Positions 8,358 through 16,326 of a stretch of DNA of 21,766 bases are shown here, one piece after another. This DNA comes from Fidelibacterota bacterium (GTDB taxonomy: Bacteria > Fidelibacterota > UBA2242): positions 1-21,766 of the forward strand of contig QNCV01000007.1 in NCBI GenBank assembly GCA_003645845.1. Reading direction: 5' to 3'. Made by a program: the position numbers and the translations under genes. The notes beneath the pieces are model-generated. The model was not told the DNA's origin. It worked only from the letters and a program-made list of their open reading frames with translations, and did not search any database. The stretch's first letter is position 1, and each line of letters starts with the position of its first letter.

Positions 8358-8716
8358 CCTTCAACCCTTTGAATAAAAAATAAGGCCAGCCCGACTCCCA
8401 TGACATCGGCAGTCAAATCACGCCAACTGAAAAAGCCGTTCGGCTTTTTTCTATCGAACATCTCTTTGCTTAACCCGAGTGAAATCGTTACCATTCCGGC
8501 GTTTCTGCGACTATTCAAACTGGAAACATTACCGACATTTGCCTGAAAATAATAAGCGGTCGTCGTAATCATGAATGAGCTGCTGAGATGTTTCAATTTG
8601 TCCACACCGAACCAGTCGTCTCCGATTTGCCGGCTCCGGACAGAGTTTGCATCATCCGCCAATGCATTTAAACTCAGGAAAAAAATTACCAGGAAGGATA
8701 TTCCATATTTTATCAT
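8354..8716 (-). CDS. DUF2279/YfiM-like small exported or membrane protein
   Basis: 120 residues from the ATG at 8716, which overlaps the transporter stop in an ATGA. A longer in-frame reading from 8788 lies wholly inside the transporter gene and lacks a signal peptide at its front, so it is rejected. The N-terminus (MIKYGISFLVIFFLSLNALA) is a classic signal peptide with likely cleavage after ALA. No lipobox cysteine is present. The mature part has DKLKHLSSSFMIT, then LSKEMFD, then FSWRDLTADVMGVGLAL, matching the conserved HxxxS, KExxD and SxxDLxADxxG pattern of DUF2279. The function of the family is not established to my knowledge. The 3' end overlaps the PHP gene by 4 nt. Confidence 0.75.
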   Translation of the reverse strand: MIKYGISFLVIFFLSLNALADDANSVRSRQIGDDWFGVDKLKHLSSSFMITTTAYYFQANVGNVSSLNSRRNAGMVTISLGLSKEMFDRKKPNGFFSWRDLTADVMGVGLALFFIQRVEG

Positions 8717-10068
8717 ATCAAACCGATACTGCTCAGAAAAATTATTAAAATCAGAACCGGAGCAACAAAGCGTACAATAATTGTCCATGTTGAAACCAGA
8801 AACGGAGGCAGATTAGTTGTACCTTCAAGTAAATGAGGTACTGCCTTTTTAATTCCCCAGAACCAACCGACAAAAAGCGCAATAAAAATTCCGCCTAAAG
8901 GTAAGAATATATTTGCAGAAATAAAATCAACAAAATCAAACCAGGTCAGCCCGAATATTCTTACATTCTGCCAGCCGCAGAAAGACATGGCGTTCGGGAT
9001 TCCGATGACAAATACCGTAAAACCCAGCAAAACCGCCGCTTTTTTCCGCGGAATATTAAATTCATCAACGGTAAAAGTCGTAATTACTTCCAATAATGAA
9101 ATTGTCGATGTCAAGGCAGCGACAGTGAGCAACAGGAAGAATATAATCCGAAAAAAGTATCCGGCGGGAATCGAATTAAAAACAACCGGCAAAATGTTAA
9201 AAATCAACGAAGGTCCCTGCGCCGGATTCATTCCCATGGCAAACAGCGCCGGAAAGATCATGAATCCGGCTAAAATCGCAATCAATGTATCCAGAATAAC
9301 AATATTCACAGCGCTGTCGGGAATCGATTCTTTTTTAGACATATAGCTGCCGTATGTTAAAAGCGCGCCCATTCCCAGACTCAGGGAAAAAAAGGCCTGC
9401 CCCAGCGCTAAGAATATCGTCTTTCCGGTAATCTGCGAAAAGTCTATCTTTAATAAATAATGAACCCCTGCTCTGGCGCCCGGAAGAGTCACTCCCCGGA
9501 CTACCAGCACAATGACCAGAAAGAGCAACGCCGGCATCATAATTTTACTGGCACGTTCGATCCCTTTGGTCACCCCTGCATAAATAATACTAATAGTCAG
9601 AATCATGAATAAGCCATGAAATAACAGAGTCCATTGTGGCATCGAAGAAAGCGTCTTAAACAATTCACCCGCAGCAAGGGGATTTTCAAGATTTTGAAAA
9701 CTGCCCTTTATTGATTCAATCACATAGCCCAGACTCCAGCCGGCGATAACATTGTAATAGGACAAAATTAAAAAGCCGGTAATCACTCCTAATACACCGA
9801 CGCCAATCCAGAAAGGATTACCCTTACTGAGATCACGAAAACTGCCCACCGGGTTTTTCTGACCGGTACGTCCGATCAATATTTCCGCAATCACAACCGG
9901 AAGCCCCACCAATAAGACACAAATGAGATAAAGGAAAATAAAAGCAGCGCCGCCATTCTCACCTACGAGATACGGAAATTTCCAGATATTTCCCAATCCC
10001 ACGGCCGAACCGGCCGCCGCCAGAATAAAACCTATTTTCGAGCCCCATTGCTCGCGATTTGCGTTCAT
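8713..10068 (-). CDS. Neurotransmitter:sodium symporter (NSS) family amino-acid transporter
   Basis: 451 residues, inner-membrane protein with roughly eleven transmembrane helices. The signature of the family is near the N-terminus: WGSKIGFILAAAGSAVGLGNIWKFPYLVGENGGAAF, containing the unwound TM1 segment that binds substrate and Na+ in LeuT/MhsT. Bacterial members import amino acids such as tryptophan, leucine or tyrosine with sodium. TM6-TM8 signatures also look intact (LGQAFFSLSLGMGALLTYGSYM and TVAALTSTISLLEV). Length is normal for bacterial NSS. The start has AAGGAGA embedded in the last codons of the upstream DUF5683 gene, one base after that gene's TAG, so the two genes are translationally coupled. 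Neighbours alaS, gcvPB and ridA fit amino-acid use. Substrate not assigned. Confidence 0.95.
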   Translation of the reverse strand: MNANREQWGSKIGFILAAAGSAVGLGNIWKFPYLVGENGGAAFIFLYLICVLLVGLPVVIAEILIGRTGQKNPVGSFRDLSKGNPFWIGVGVLGVITGFLILSYYNVIAGWSLGYVIESIKGSFQNLENPLAAGELFKTLSSMPQWTLLFHGLFMILTISIIYAGVTKGIERASKIMMPALLFLVIVLVVRGVTLPGARAGVHYLLKIDFSQITGKTIFLALGQAFFSLSLGMGALLTYGSYMSKKESIPDSAVNIVILDTLIAILAGFMIFPALFAMGMNPAQGPSLIFNILPVVFNSIPAGYFFRIIFFLLLTVAALTSTISLLEVITTFTVDEFNIPRKKAAVLLGFTVFVIGIPNAMSFCGWQNVRIFGLTWFDFVDFISANIFLPLGGIFIALFVGWFWGIKKAVPHLLEGTTNLPPFLVSTWTIIVRFVAPVLILIIFLSSIGLI

Positions 10069-10069
10069 C

Positions 10070-10624
10070 CTATCTCCTTAAACTCCAGGAAAAAGATATT
10101 CCAATACTTCTGGATATATTGTCAGTTGTCAATTCCACATTATCTTTCGGAAAATAGTACAACTGAGCATCAACGTAGGCATCCAGCATACCAATGATAT
10201 AAAAACCGACACACCACCAGGCATATTTATTGCGGATTTCACGCGGACGCCAGGTGGCATCATGTAATTCATATCCGGTGACGTCCTTAATCTTCTCTTT
10301 CTTTTCGGTTTCAGTCATATTATGCCAGGCTTCGATACCTATCTCGCTTTTGGTATCCTTAACGTACCGATATATATCATTGTACTGAACGAATTTGTAG
10401 ACATGATATGCTTCAAGTGAAAAATAGACCAGACCTTTTACCGGTTTATGAACATAAAGATGCCCCCAGCCGGGGAATATCGCCGAACGAATCATGGCTC
10501 CCCGCGGTTTAATCGAATGGGTTGAATCCGGTCGAGTTAACTCAAAGGCAACGATTTCATTGACACTAATCAGCAAAACTGCGATTAGAATAAACTTTAT
10601 CTTACCCTTTGAATAATTTTTCAT
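10070..10624 (-). CDS. DUF5683-type exported/membrane protein
   Basis: 184 residues. A basic N-terminus followed by a hydrophobic stretch (FILIAVLLISVNEIVAF) is a signal peptide or anchor. The core has RSAIFPGWGHLYVHKPVKGLVYFSLEA at about 46-72 and a second hydrophobic segment YAWWCVGFYIIGMLDAYVDAQLYYF near 129-153. This 'PGxGxLY...KGxxY...D AYVDAxL' arrangement is the DUF5683 pattern common in the Bacteroidetes and FCB lineages. No enzymatic motif is visible; it is probably an envelope protein of unknown role. There is no clear Shine-Dalgarno before its ATG, unlike most neighbours. It is followed directly by the NSS transporter gene. Confidence 0.72.
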   Translation of the reverse strand: MKNYSKGKIKFILIAVLLISVNEIVAFELTRPDSTHSIKPRGAMIRSAIFPGWGHLYVHKPVKGLVYFSLEAYHVYKFVQYNDIYRYVKDTKSEIGIEAWHNMTETEKKEKIKDVTGYELHDATWRPREIRNKYAWWCVGFYIIGMLDAYVDAQLYYFPKDNVELTTDNISRSIGISFSWSLRR

Positions 10625-10638
10625 AGTCTAAGGTAAAT

Positions 10639-10649
10639 ATATTATATCA
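10639..10649 (-). promoter_or_regulatory. Candidate extended -10 promoter element before the DUF5683 gene
   Basis: Minus-strand TGATATAAT (10649-10641) is a perfect TGnTATAAT extended -10. Its TGA is also the stop codon of the lipid kinase gene. No good -35 lies 16-18 nt upstream, which extended -10 promoters can tolerate. A transcript would start about 10 nt before the DUF5683 ATG, giving an almost leaderless mRNA. AT-rich junctions yield such matches by chance, so confidence is low. Confidence 0.3.
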
Positions 10650-11540
10650 GGCCGGCCAGTTCCCGATCACATAAGCCGATTGCGGAACAATGGAAATCCT
10701 GACTTCCCTTGCGCCGGGATCAAATACCTCACCGTCAAAGTGAATAGGCAGTGCCTGATCACTGGAGATAAGAATCTGTCGGCCAAGTTTCATGCTTACT
10801 TCCCGGACTCTGGAAATACGACCATTTTTTAATTTTCCGAAATTCAACAGAATTTTCCAGATGGGCAAATCCCGAATATGACAGATGTTAAAAGCGCCAT
10901 CATCAATTTCCGCGTCAGGAGTGAGTTTTAAACCGCCACCCACGGACCAGCCGTTGCCGATGGCTACAAGATAGATGGGATCGTCAGAAATTTTCCTGCC
11001 GTCGATTTCAACATTCGCCGGGATCGCTTTCCAAAGTTTCAAACTGCTGAAAATGGCATACAGGTATGCCGCTGAGCCCCTGAAAATACCGGTATTCTTT
11101 CTGCGATAATTCACCAATCCGTCAAAACCAATTCCCACACCGTTAATAAAAATACGGTCTTCAATGGTTCCCACATCCATCAAACGGAAATGATAATCGG
11201 TCAGTATTTTCACCGCTTTCTTCAGCATTTTCGGTACATGAATCGACCGCGCAAAATCATTGCCCGACCCCTCCGGTATAATTCCAAAAGGCGTCGCCGT
11301 GCCGGCAAGTCCGTTCATTACCTCATTTGCCGTTCCGTCGCCACCAAAGGCAACGACGGCATCATATTCACGGTGAATTCTGTCGGCAATTTGCGCCGCA
11401 TGCAACATCCTTTCCGTATAATAATAATCAAACCGATGGCCGGTGGTCTCGGTAATTTCCCGCAATTCCGGCAATAATCTCATTGTTTTACCCCACCCGG
11501 CAACCGGATTTACGATAACAGCGTATTTTCTTTTTTTCAA
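10647..11540 (-). CDS. Diacylglycerol/lipid kinase family protein (DagK/YegS type)
   Basis: 297 residues. N-terminal VIVNPVAGWGK at 8-18, the GGDGT nucleotide-binding motif at 66-70 and PEGSGNDFAR at 89-98 are the three diagnostic segments of the DagK catalytic fold. The C-terminal half has the beta-sandwich with DDGAFNICHIRD-like sequence found throughout the family. Members phosphorylate diacylglycerol, ceramide-like or other lipids with ATP on the inner face of the membrane. The start is an apparent TTG at 11540, preceded by AAGGGG at a short spacing, 6 nt after the ridA stop. The lipid substrate cannot be read from sequence. Context (ridA upstream, DUF5683 envelope protein downstream) does not define a pathway. 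Confidence 0.9.
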   Translation of the reverse strand: MKKRKYAVIVNPVAGWGKTMRLLPELREITETTGHRFDYYYTERMLHAAQIADRIHREYDAVVAFGGDGTANEVMNGLAGTATPFGIIPEGSGNDFARSIHVPKMLKKAVKILTDYHFRLMDVGTIEDRIFINGVGIGFDGLVNYRRKNTGIFRGSAAYLYAIFSSLKLWKAIPANVEIDGRKISDDPIYLVAIGNGWSVGGGLKLTPDAEIDDGAFNICHIRDLPIWKILLNFGKLKNGRISRVREVSMKLGRQILISSDQALPIHFDGEVFDPGAREVRISIVPQSAYVIGNWPA

Positions 11541-11546
11541 TACCCC

Positions 11547-11930
11547 TTACTCCAGAGTAGCAACTGCTTCAATTTCGACCAGAACATCCAAAGGAAGCCG
11601 GCTGACCTGAACGGCGGAACGCGCCGGCTGTTTTTCCGGAAAAAATTCCATAAAGACTTCGTTCAATTGTGAAAAATCCGCCAGATCGACCATAAACACC
11701 GTCAATTTCACAATATTTTGCAGATTGCTTCCGGCGGCAGTAAGAACTTCCGACAAATTTCGAAGATTCTGACGAACCTGATCTTTGATGGTTGTCGCTT
11801 CAACTTTACCCGATACCGGATTGATCGGAATCTGACCCGAGGTAAATACAAATCCATTGGATTTAATCGCCTGACTGTACGGCCCTATGGCTTTCGGGGC
11901 TTTTTCGGTATGAATAACGAATCGGCTCAT
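11547..11930 (-). CDS. ridA: RidA family enamine/imine deaminase
   Basis: 127 residues from the ATG at 11930, which is preceded by GAGGA at about 10 nt; an in-frame ATG at 11960 lies inside gcvPB and would add ten unsupported residues. RidA hydrolyses reactive 2-aminoacrylate-type enamines/imines formed by PLP enzymes. Conserved pieces are present: AIGPYSQAI near residue 14, SGQIP at 31-35, and QPARSAVQVSRLPLDVLVEIEAVA at 101-124. R104 corresponds to the carboxylate-binding arginine (R105 in E. coli) and E119 to the catalytic-site glutamate. The gene lies 14 nt behind gcvPB, a PLP enzyme, which is a sensible partnership although only positional. Confidence 0.95.
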   Translation of the reverse strand: MSRFVIHTEKAPKAIGPYSQAIKSNGFVFTSGQIPINPVSGKVEATTIKDQVRQNLRNLSEVLTAAGSNLQNIVKLTVFMVDLADFSQLNEVFMEFFPEKQPARSAVQVSRLPLDVLVEIEAVATLE

Positions 11931-11944
11931 TGGTTTTAATTCCT

Positions 11945-13387
11945 CTATTTTCCCCAACAAACATTGAGTTCTTTATTGGCTTTGAGTTCGTCCAGACGAC
12001 GAACCGGTGTCTTATGAGGTGCGCTGTGCAACACCTCAGGGTTCTCATGGGCTTCGCGGTCAATTTGCTCCATCGCTGCTACAAATTTATCCAGCGTCTG
12101 TTTACTTTCGGTTTCCGTCGGTTCAATCATAATGGCTTCCTTCACAATCAGCGGGAAATAGACTGTCGGCGCATGCAGACCAAAATCCAGCAGGCGCTTG
12201 GCAATATCGAGTGTTTTAATGCCCAGTTCCCGGTGATTTTCCCCTGAAGCGACAAATTCATGCATACATTTGCGGTTATATGGTATCGCAAACTTATCCG
12301 CTAATTTCACTCTCAGATAATTGGCATTCAGAATTGCATTCTTAGATACCTCGGTCACTCCCCGAACTCCCAACATGACGATATAGACGTAAGCCCTTAC
12401 CATTACCCCAAAATTACCGTAATACCCAAGCACTTTGCCGATTGTGTCCGGAAAATCACTGGAAAGATGAAAACCTTTTTCGGTTTTTATCACGCGGGGC
12501 ACGGGCAAATATTTCACCAGTTTTTCCACGACGGCTATCGAACCGCCACCGGGGCCGCCACCTCCATGGGGGGCGGAAAATGTTTTATGAAAATTGATAT
12601 GGGTAATGTCAAAGCCCAAATCACCCGGGCTGGTGATCCCCAGCAGCGCATTCAGATTGGCGCCATCCATATAGACGATACCGTCATATTGATGCACAAT
12701 TTCCACAATCCGTTCTACTTCTTCTTCAAAAAGACCCAAAGTATTGGGATTCGTAATCATCAAGCCCGCTACTTCATTGCTCATTTTCTCCTTGAGATCA
12801 TCGATGTCAATACAGCCCTTCTCGTTGGACCTTAATGCAATGGTTTTGAAATTGGCCGAATAAGCGCTGGAGGGATTTGTACCGTGGGCTGAATCCGGGA
12901 CGAGGATATATTTGCGTTTTTCACCCTTAGACTCATGATATTTTTTCACGATCATAACACCGGTCAATTCACCGTGAGAACCGGCAGCCGGTTGGAGAGT
13001 CGCCGCACGCATTCCCGTTAATGCACAGAGCATTTTTTCAAGATCGTACATTAATTCAAGCGCTCCCTGAACACTATTTTCCGGTTGGAGCGGATGCAGA
13101 TCCGCAAAGCCATTCATCCCGGCAATTTTATCATTAATCTTCGGATTGTATTTCATTGTACATGAACCTAACGGGTAAAACCCCTTGTCAACATGATGGT
13201 TCATCGTCGATAAATTGGTGTAATGCCGAACGACCTCCGGTTCGCTGACTTCCGGCAAATTCAGCTCTGTTTTTCTTAACAACGATTCGGGAACATATTT
13301 CTTTACAACGTCGTCGTCAACCGGTTTTGCCGGCAGGGATACTCCAATATTCCCTTTTGAGGAATAATTAAAAATTAGTTGCTCCAT
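11945..13387 (-). CDS. gcvPB: Glycine dehydrogenase (decarboxylating) subunit 2
   Basis: 480 residues. This is the C-terminal-half subunit of the split, two-subunit P-protein of the glycine cleavage system, which decarboxylates glycine with PLP. The PLP lysine is K268 in FHKTFSAPHGGGGPG, and DSAHGTNPSSA (175-185) and NPNTLGLFE (213-221) are further active-site segments. Length and the N-terminal segment match GcvPB rather than a full-length ~950-residue GcvP. CAGGGGAAAG supplies a strong ribosome-binding site before the ATG at 13387. The partner gcvPA, gcvT and gcvH are not in this window, which is unusual because gcvPA generally precedes gcvPB directly. Here alaS occupies that place, 19 nt upstream. 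Confidence 0.97.
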   Translation of the reverse strand: MEQLIFNYSSKGNIGVSLPAKPVDDDVVKKYVPESLLRKTELNLPEVSEPEVVRHYTNLSTMNHHVDKGFYPLGSCTMKYNPKINDKIAGMNGFADLHPLQPENSVQGALELMYDLEKMLCALTGMRAATLQPAAGSHGELTGVMIVKKYHESKGEKRKYILVPDSAHGTNPSSAYSANFKTIALRSNEKGCIDIDDLKEKMSNEVAGLMITNPNTLGLFEEEVERIVEIVHQYDGIVYMDGANLNALLGITSPGDLGFDITHINFHKTFSAPHGGGGPGGGSIAVVEKLVKYLPVPRVIKTEKGFHLSSDFPDTIGKVLGYYGNFGVMVRAYVYIVMLGVRGVTEVSKNAILNANYLRVKLADKFAIPYNRKCMHEFVASGENHRELGIKTLDIAKRLLDFGLHAPTVYFPLIVKEAIMIEPTETESKQTLDKFVAAMEQIDREAHENPEVLHSAPHKTPVRRLDELKANKELNVCWGK

Positions 13388-13406
13388 GCTTTCCCCTGTT
13401 TAATTG

Positions 13407-16022
13407 TTATCGGTTCAGCTCACGCTTGATCAGTTTCTTAAACTCCTCTAATACCGTGGGAATTTTTTCCGGGTTCTTACCACCGGCGGTTGCCATATGG
13501 GGCCGACCGCCACCACCACCGCCAAGGTATTTGCCAAGTTCTTTGACAATCTTCCCGGCATTCAGTTGATATTTTTGTATCGCCGCATCAGTGACGGTCA
13601 CCACTAATATAGGTTTTCCGGAAACAACGGAAATAAAAAGCCCCACTCCCAACGACACTTTCTCCCGAAAAAGATCGGCTGTTTTTTTCAGATCATCCGC
13701 GGATTGTGACGGATATTCTTTGGCAAAAACCGTCAAAACCCCAAGCTTTTCTGAAGCAGCAATCTGGTTTTCGAGCTCTTTTTCCAGTCCCTGAACCATA
13801 ACGGACTGAAATTCCTTTTCGAGATTTTTAGTCCGCCTGATCACTTCGTCAATCTTTTGATACAGATTTTCCGGATTTGCATTCAATAAAGCGCTCAAAT
13901 CCCGAATTAATTTCTCACTTTGGCGAAGGTATTCAATCACCGCCTGCCCGGTAATCGCCTCGATTCGCCGGATACCGGCGGCGACAGAGGTTTCCGTGAC
14001 GATTTTAATAGCGCCGATATCACCGGTCCGATTGACATGCTTCCCGCCGCATAGTTCTTTGGAAAAATCACCCACTTCCACAACTCTGACGATATCTTTG
14101 TACTTCTCGCCAAAAAGAGCCATGGCGCCGGATTTTTTCGCCTCCTCGTACTTCTGATATGCAATTTCCACTGCGAGATTTTCCCGGATTTTCCGATTGA
14201 CAATATCTTCGATTTCTTCAATTTCCCGAGAAGTGATTTTCGCATAATGAGTCAAATCGAAACGCAGTCGCTCTGCAGTCACAAGCGATCCGGATTGGTG
14301 GACATGCTCACCCAGCACCTGTCTGAGTGCCGCCTGAAGCAGATGAGTGGCAGTATGATTTGCACGAATGGCATCGCTGCGTTCGGTATCGATTTCAGCA
14401 ATGACATTAATATTATTCCCGATTTTTCCCGATATCAACTTTCCAATATGGACGATAGTATCGTCGAATTTCTGCGTATCCGTTATCTGCATTCGGAAAT
14501 CGTCATTTGCAATCTGTCCTGTATCGCCGATTTCGCCACCGGATTCCCCATAGAACGGGGTTTTGTCCAGAACTAAATGGTAAACATCATTCCGTAAATA
14601 ATATTTCCTTAGAACCGATTTCGTGGTCGATTTTTCATAACCGACAAATTCCGAATCGGGACCATCCGTGACAATTACCCAGTCAATTTCCGCGTCGTTG
14701 TTGTCGCTTTTGAACTTGTGAGCAGAGCGCGCCCTCTCCTTCTGTTTGGCCATTTCTGTTTCAAATCCCTGCATATCCACGGAGAAACCATCATCAGCCG
14801 CGATTAGTTGCGTCAAATCCACGGGAAATCCATAGGTATCGTAGAGTTTAAACACTTCCGCTCCGGGAATTACGGTTTTCTTTTGCTCCAACAATTCATC
14901 TTTAACCCGACGGTACTCCGCGAGGCCTTTATCCAGAGTTTCTCCAAAGGATTGCTCTTCAAAACGGATCACTTTTTTAACATGTTCCTTGCGTTCGACG
15001 CTCTCCGGGTAAACTTCTCCGAGAATTTCACCTACGGTATCCACCAGTTTATAGATAAAGGGTTTGTTCATATTCAACATACGGCCGTAGCGTGCTGCCC
15101 GACGCAAAATCCGACGGATAACGTATCCGCGTCCGTCATTGGACGGCATCCCGCCATCGGCTATGGAAAATGTCAGCATCCGGATATGGTCTGCTATCAC
15201 TCTGTGAGGTACCCCGTTCATTTCCGAGTATGGGACACCGCTCAGTTCGGCAATTTCCCGAATGAGTGGCATAAACAGGTCCGTCTCATAATTCGACTTT
15301 TTCCCCTGTAACGCAGCGACAATCCGTTCCAGGCCGGCGCCCGTGTCGACATGTTTTTTGGGTAAAAGATGCAATTCACCGTTCAAATCGCGGTTATATT
15401 GGATAAAAACAAGATTCCACAATTCGATATATTCAGAATCACCCGTATTTATTTTTTCGGCCCGTTGGTTCACCGGATCATCCCCGGTGTAGTAATGAAT
15501 TTCCGAGCAGGGACCGCAGGGACCGGTATCGCCCATCTCCCAGAAATTATCCTTTTTACCGAAACGCAGAATATGCTCAGGATCAATATCGGTTTCTTTT
15601 TGCCAGTATGAGAACGCCTCATCATCATCTGTATAGACAGTTGCCCAGAGCCTTTCTTTGGGAAATTTCCATACATCAGTAAAAAGCTTCCATGCAAATT
15701 GAATCGCCTCTTCCTTGTAATAATCGCCGAAAGACCAGTTTCCAAGCATCTCAAAAAATGTATGATGGTATGTATCTCTGCCGACCTCTTCAAGGTCATT
15801 GTGTTTGCCGCTGACCCGGATACACTTTTGTGAGTTTGCCACTCGTGGAAATTCAGGCTCCTTCTGGTTCAGAAATACCGGTTTAAACTGATTCATCCCG
15901 GCATTTGTAAAAAGCAGGGTTGGATCATCGGCCGGAATTACCGGAGCGCTCGGAACTATCTCATGATTTATTTTTCGAAAATATTCAATAAAATCTTTTC
16001 TGATCTCAGCTGCGGTCTTCAT
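13407..16022 (-). CDS. alaS: Alanyl-tRNA synthetase
   Basis: 871 residues, full-length. It attaches alanine to tRNA-Ala. The N-terminal class-II catalytic core contains FTNAGMNQFKP (38-48) and GDTGPCGPCSEIHY (164-177). The editing domain carries the zinc ligands H556 and H560 (HTATH) and C658 and H662 (CGGKH). The C-Ala domain ends with the six-glycine run at 834-839 followed by RPHMATAGG, typical of the family. GGAG lies about 6 nt before the ATG at 16022. A long non-coding leader with a strong promoter lies upstream, so alaS probably heads the transcription unit that continues through gcvPB and beyond. Nothing appears truncated. Confidence 0.98.
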   Translation of the reverse strand: MKTAAEIRKDFIEYFRKINHEIVPSAPVIPADDPTLLFTNAGMNQFKPVFLNQKEPEFPRVANSQKCIRVSGKHNDLEEVGRDTYHHTFFEMLGNWSFGDYYKEEAIQFAWKLFTDVWKFPKERLWATVYTDDDEAFSYWQKETDIDPEHILRFGKKDNFWEMGDTGPCGPCSEIHYYTGDDPVNQRAEKINTGDSEYIELWNLVFIQYNRDLNGELHLLPKKHVDTGAGLERIVAALQGKKSNYETDLFMPLIREIAELSGVPYSEMNGVPHRVIADHIRMLTFSIADGGMPSNDGRGYVIRRILRRAARYGRMLNMNKPFIYKLVDTVGEILGEVYPESVERKEHVKKVIRFEEQSFGETLDKGLAEYRRVKDELLEQKKTVIPGAEVFKLYDTYGFPVDLTQLIAADDGFSVDMQGFETEMAKQKERARSAHKFKSDNNDAEIDWVIVTDGPDSEFVGYEKSTTKSVLRKYYLRNDVYHLVLDKTPFYGESGGEIGDTGQIANDDFRMQITDTQKFDDTIVHIGKLISGKIGNNINVIAEIDTERSDAIRANHTATHLLQAALRQVLGEHVHQSGSLVTAERLRFDLTHYAKITSREIEEIEDIVNRKIRENLAVEIAYQKYEEAKKSGAMALFGEKYKDIVRVVEVGDFSKELCGGKHVNRTGDIGAIKIVTETSVAAGIRRIEAITGQAVIEYLRQSEKLIRDLSALLNANPENLYQKIDEVIRRTKNLEKEFQSVMVQGLEKELENQIAASEKLGVLTVFAKEYPSQSADDLKKTADLFREKVSLGVGLFISVVSGKPILVVTVTDAAIQKYQLNAGKIVKELGKYLGGGGGGRPHMATAGGKNPEKIPTVLEEFKKLIKRELNR

Positions 16023-16130
16023 GTATCTCCGTGATAAGAATTAACATCCCAATATCAACCGAATAAGTTATCTTGATCATGGTCAATAATCAAGCCATAA
16101 TCTCACACGAATTCTCCCGAATATTGATAT

Positions 16131-16139
16131 GATTTATGC
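16131..16139 (+). repeat. Third copy of the short motif GATTTATGC
   Basis: The nonamer at 16131-16139 recurs at 16174-16182 in the same orientation and at 16248-16256 inverted. This copy sits in the loop of a small hairpin with arms TGATAT (16125-16130) and ATATCA (16142-16147). Three copies in about 125 bp of otherwise unrelated non-coding DNA hint at a protein-binding site or a degraded repeat. Confidence 0.5.
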
Positions 16140-16172
16140 AAATATCAGGAAGAGTTTCAAGAGGATTACTGC

Positions 16173-16257
16173 TGATTTATGCCGGCGGGTCAGGGTGAAT
16201 TAAGTTTAGTCAATATAAAATATTTGCTCAGAAACCGCTTGTTATAGGCATAAATCA
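16173..16257. repeat. 85-bp segment bounded by 11-bp perfect inverted repeats
   Basis: TGATTTATGCC at 16173-16183 is the exact reverse complement of GGCATAAATCA at 16247-16257. In the alaS-sense RNA an inner GCGG/CCGC pairing just inside the left and right arms could extend the stem after a short asymmetric bulge. The plus strand of the interval carries an in-frame 22-codon stretch from ATG 16179 to TAG 16247 with no ribosome-binding site. The segment could be a small dispersed or MITE-like repeat, or the base of a structured leader. No target-site duplication is obvious. Confidence 0.55.
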
Positions 16258-16273
16258 TCTCCGACTGCGCCGG

Positions 16274-16302
16274 ATAATAATCAAATCTCAAACTCGTGTC
16301 AA
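16274..16302 (-). promoter_or_regulatory. Near-consensus sigma70-type promoter directed at alaS
   Basis: Minus strand TTGACA (16302-16297), a 17-nt spacer, then TATTAT (16279-16274). The -35 is perfect and the -10 matches 5 of 6. The bases after the -10 are GC-rich (CCGGCGC), the kind of discriminator linked to growth-rate or stringent control in some bacteria. It starts 25 bp past the stop of the histidine-kinase gene and points at alaS. It is the best promoter match I found in the window. Confidence 0.65.
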
Positions 16303-16326
16303 TTTTAAATTTTTAATTTTTCCTTT

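Larger units (their letters stand above)
16023..16266 (-). promoter_or_regulatory. Long untranslated leader of alaS
   Basis: This is the region between the predicted start of the 16302-16274 promoter and the alaS ATG, about 245 nt. No credible minus-strand gene lies in it. It contains an 11-bp inverted repeat with a 63-nt interval, a separate small hairpin at 16125-16147, and another inverted pair CTTGAT/ATCAAG at 16072-16094. None is followed by a T tract, so no intrinsic terminator is visible. It is not a recognisable T-box. A structured, regulatory leader is possible but unproven; a second weak promoter (TTGACC around 16084) could also serve alaS. Confidence 0.4.

Noticed and set aside
8717..8788. 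24-residue N-terminal extension of the DUF2279 protein
   Set aside because: It lies inside the transporter gene, and removing it exposes a clean signal peptide starting at 8716 with an ATGA overlap.
13496..13526. Repetitive CCACC/CCGCC tract in alaS as a simple repeat
   Set aside because: It encodes the conserved polyglycine run of the C-Ala domain, so protein function explains it.
14808..15311. Plus-strand open frame of 167 codons inside alaS
   Set aside because: It is fully antisense to conserved alaS sequence and has no family-like motifs.
16072..16094. CTTGAT/ATCAAG hairpin as an intrinsic terminator
   Set aside because: The stem is six AT-rich pairs with no following T tract.
16179..16247. 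22-codon plus-strand reading frame in the alaS leader
   Set aside because: It is too short, has no ribosome-binding site, and is better explained as content between inverted repeats; kept only as part of the repeat finding.
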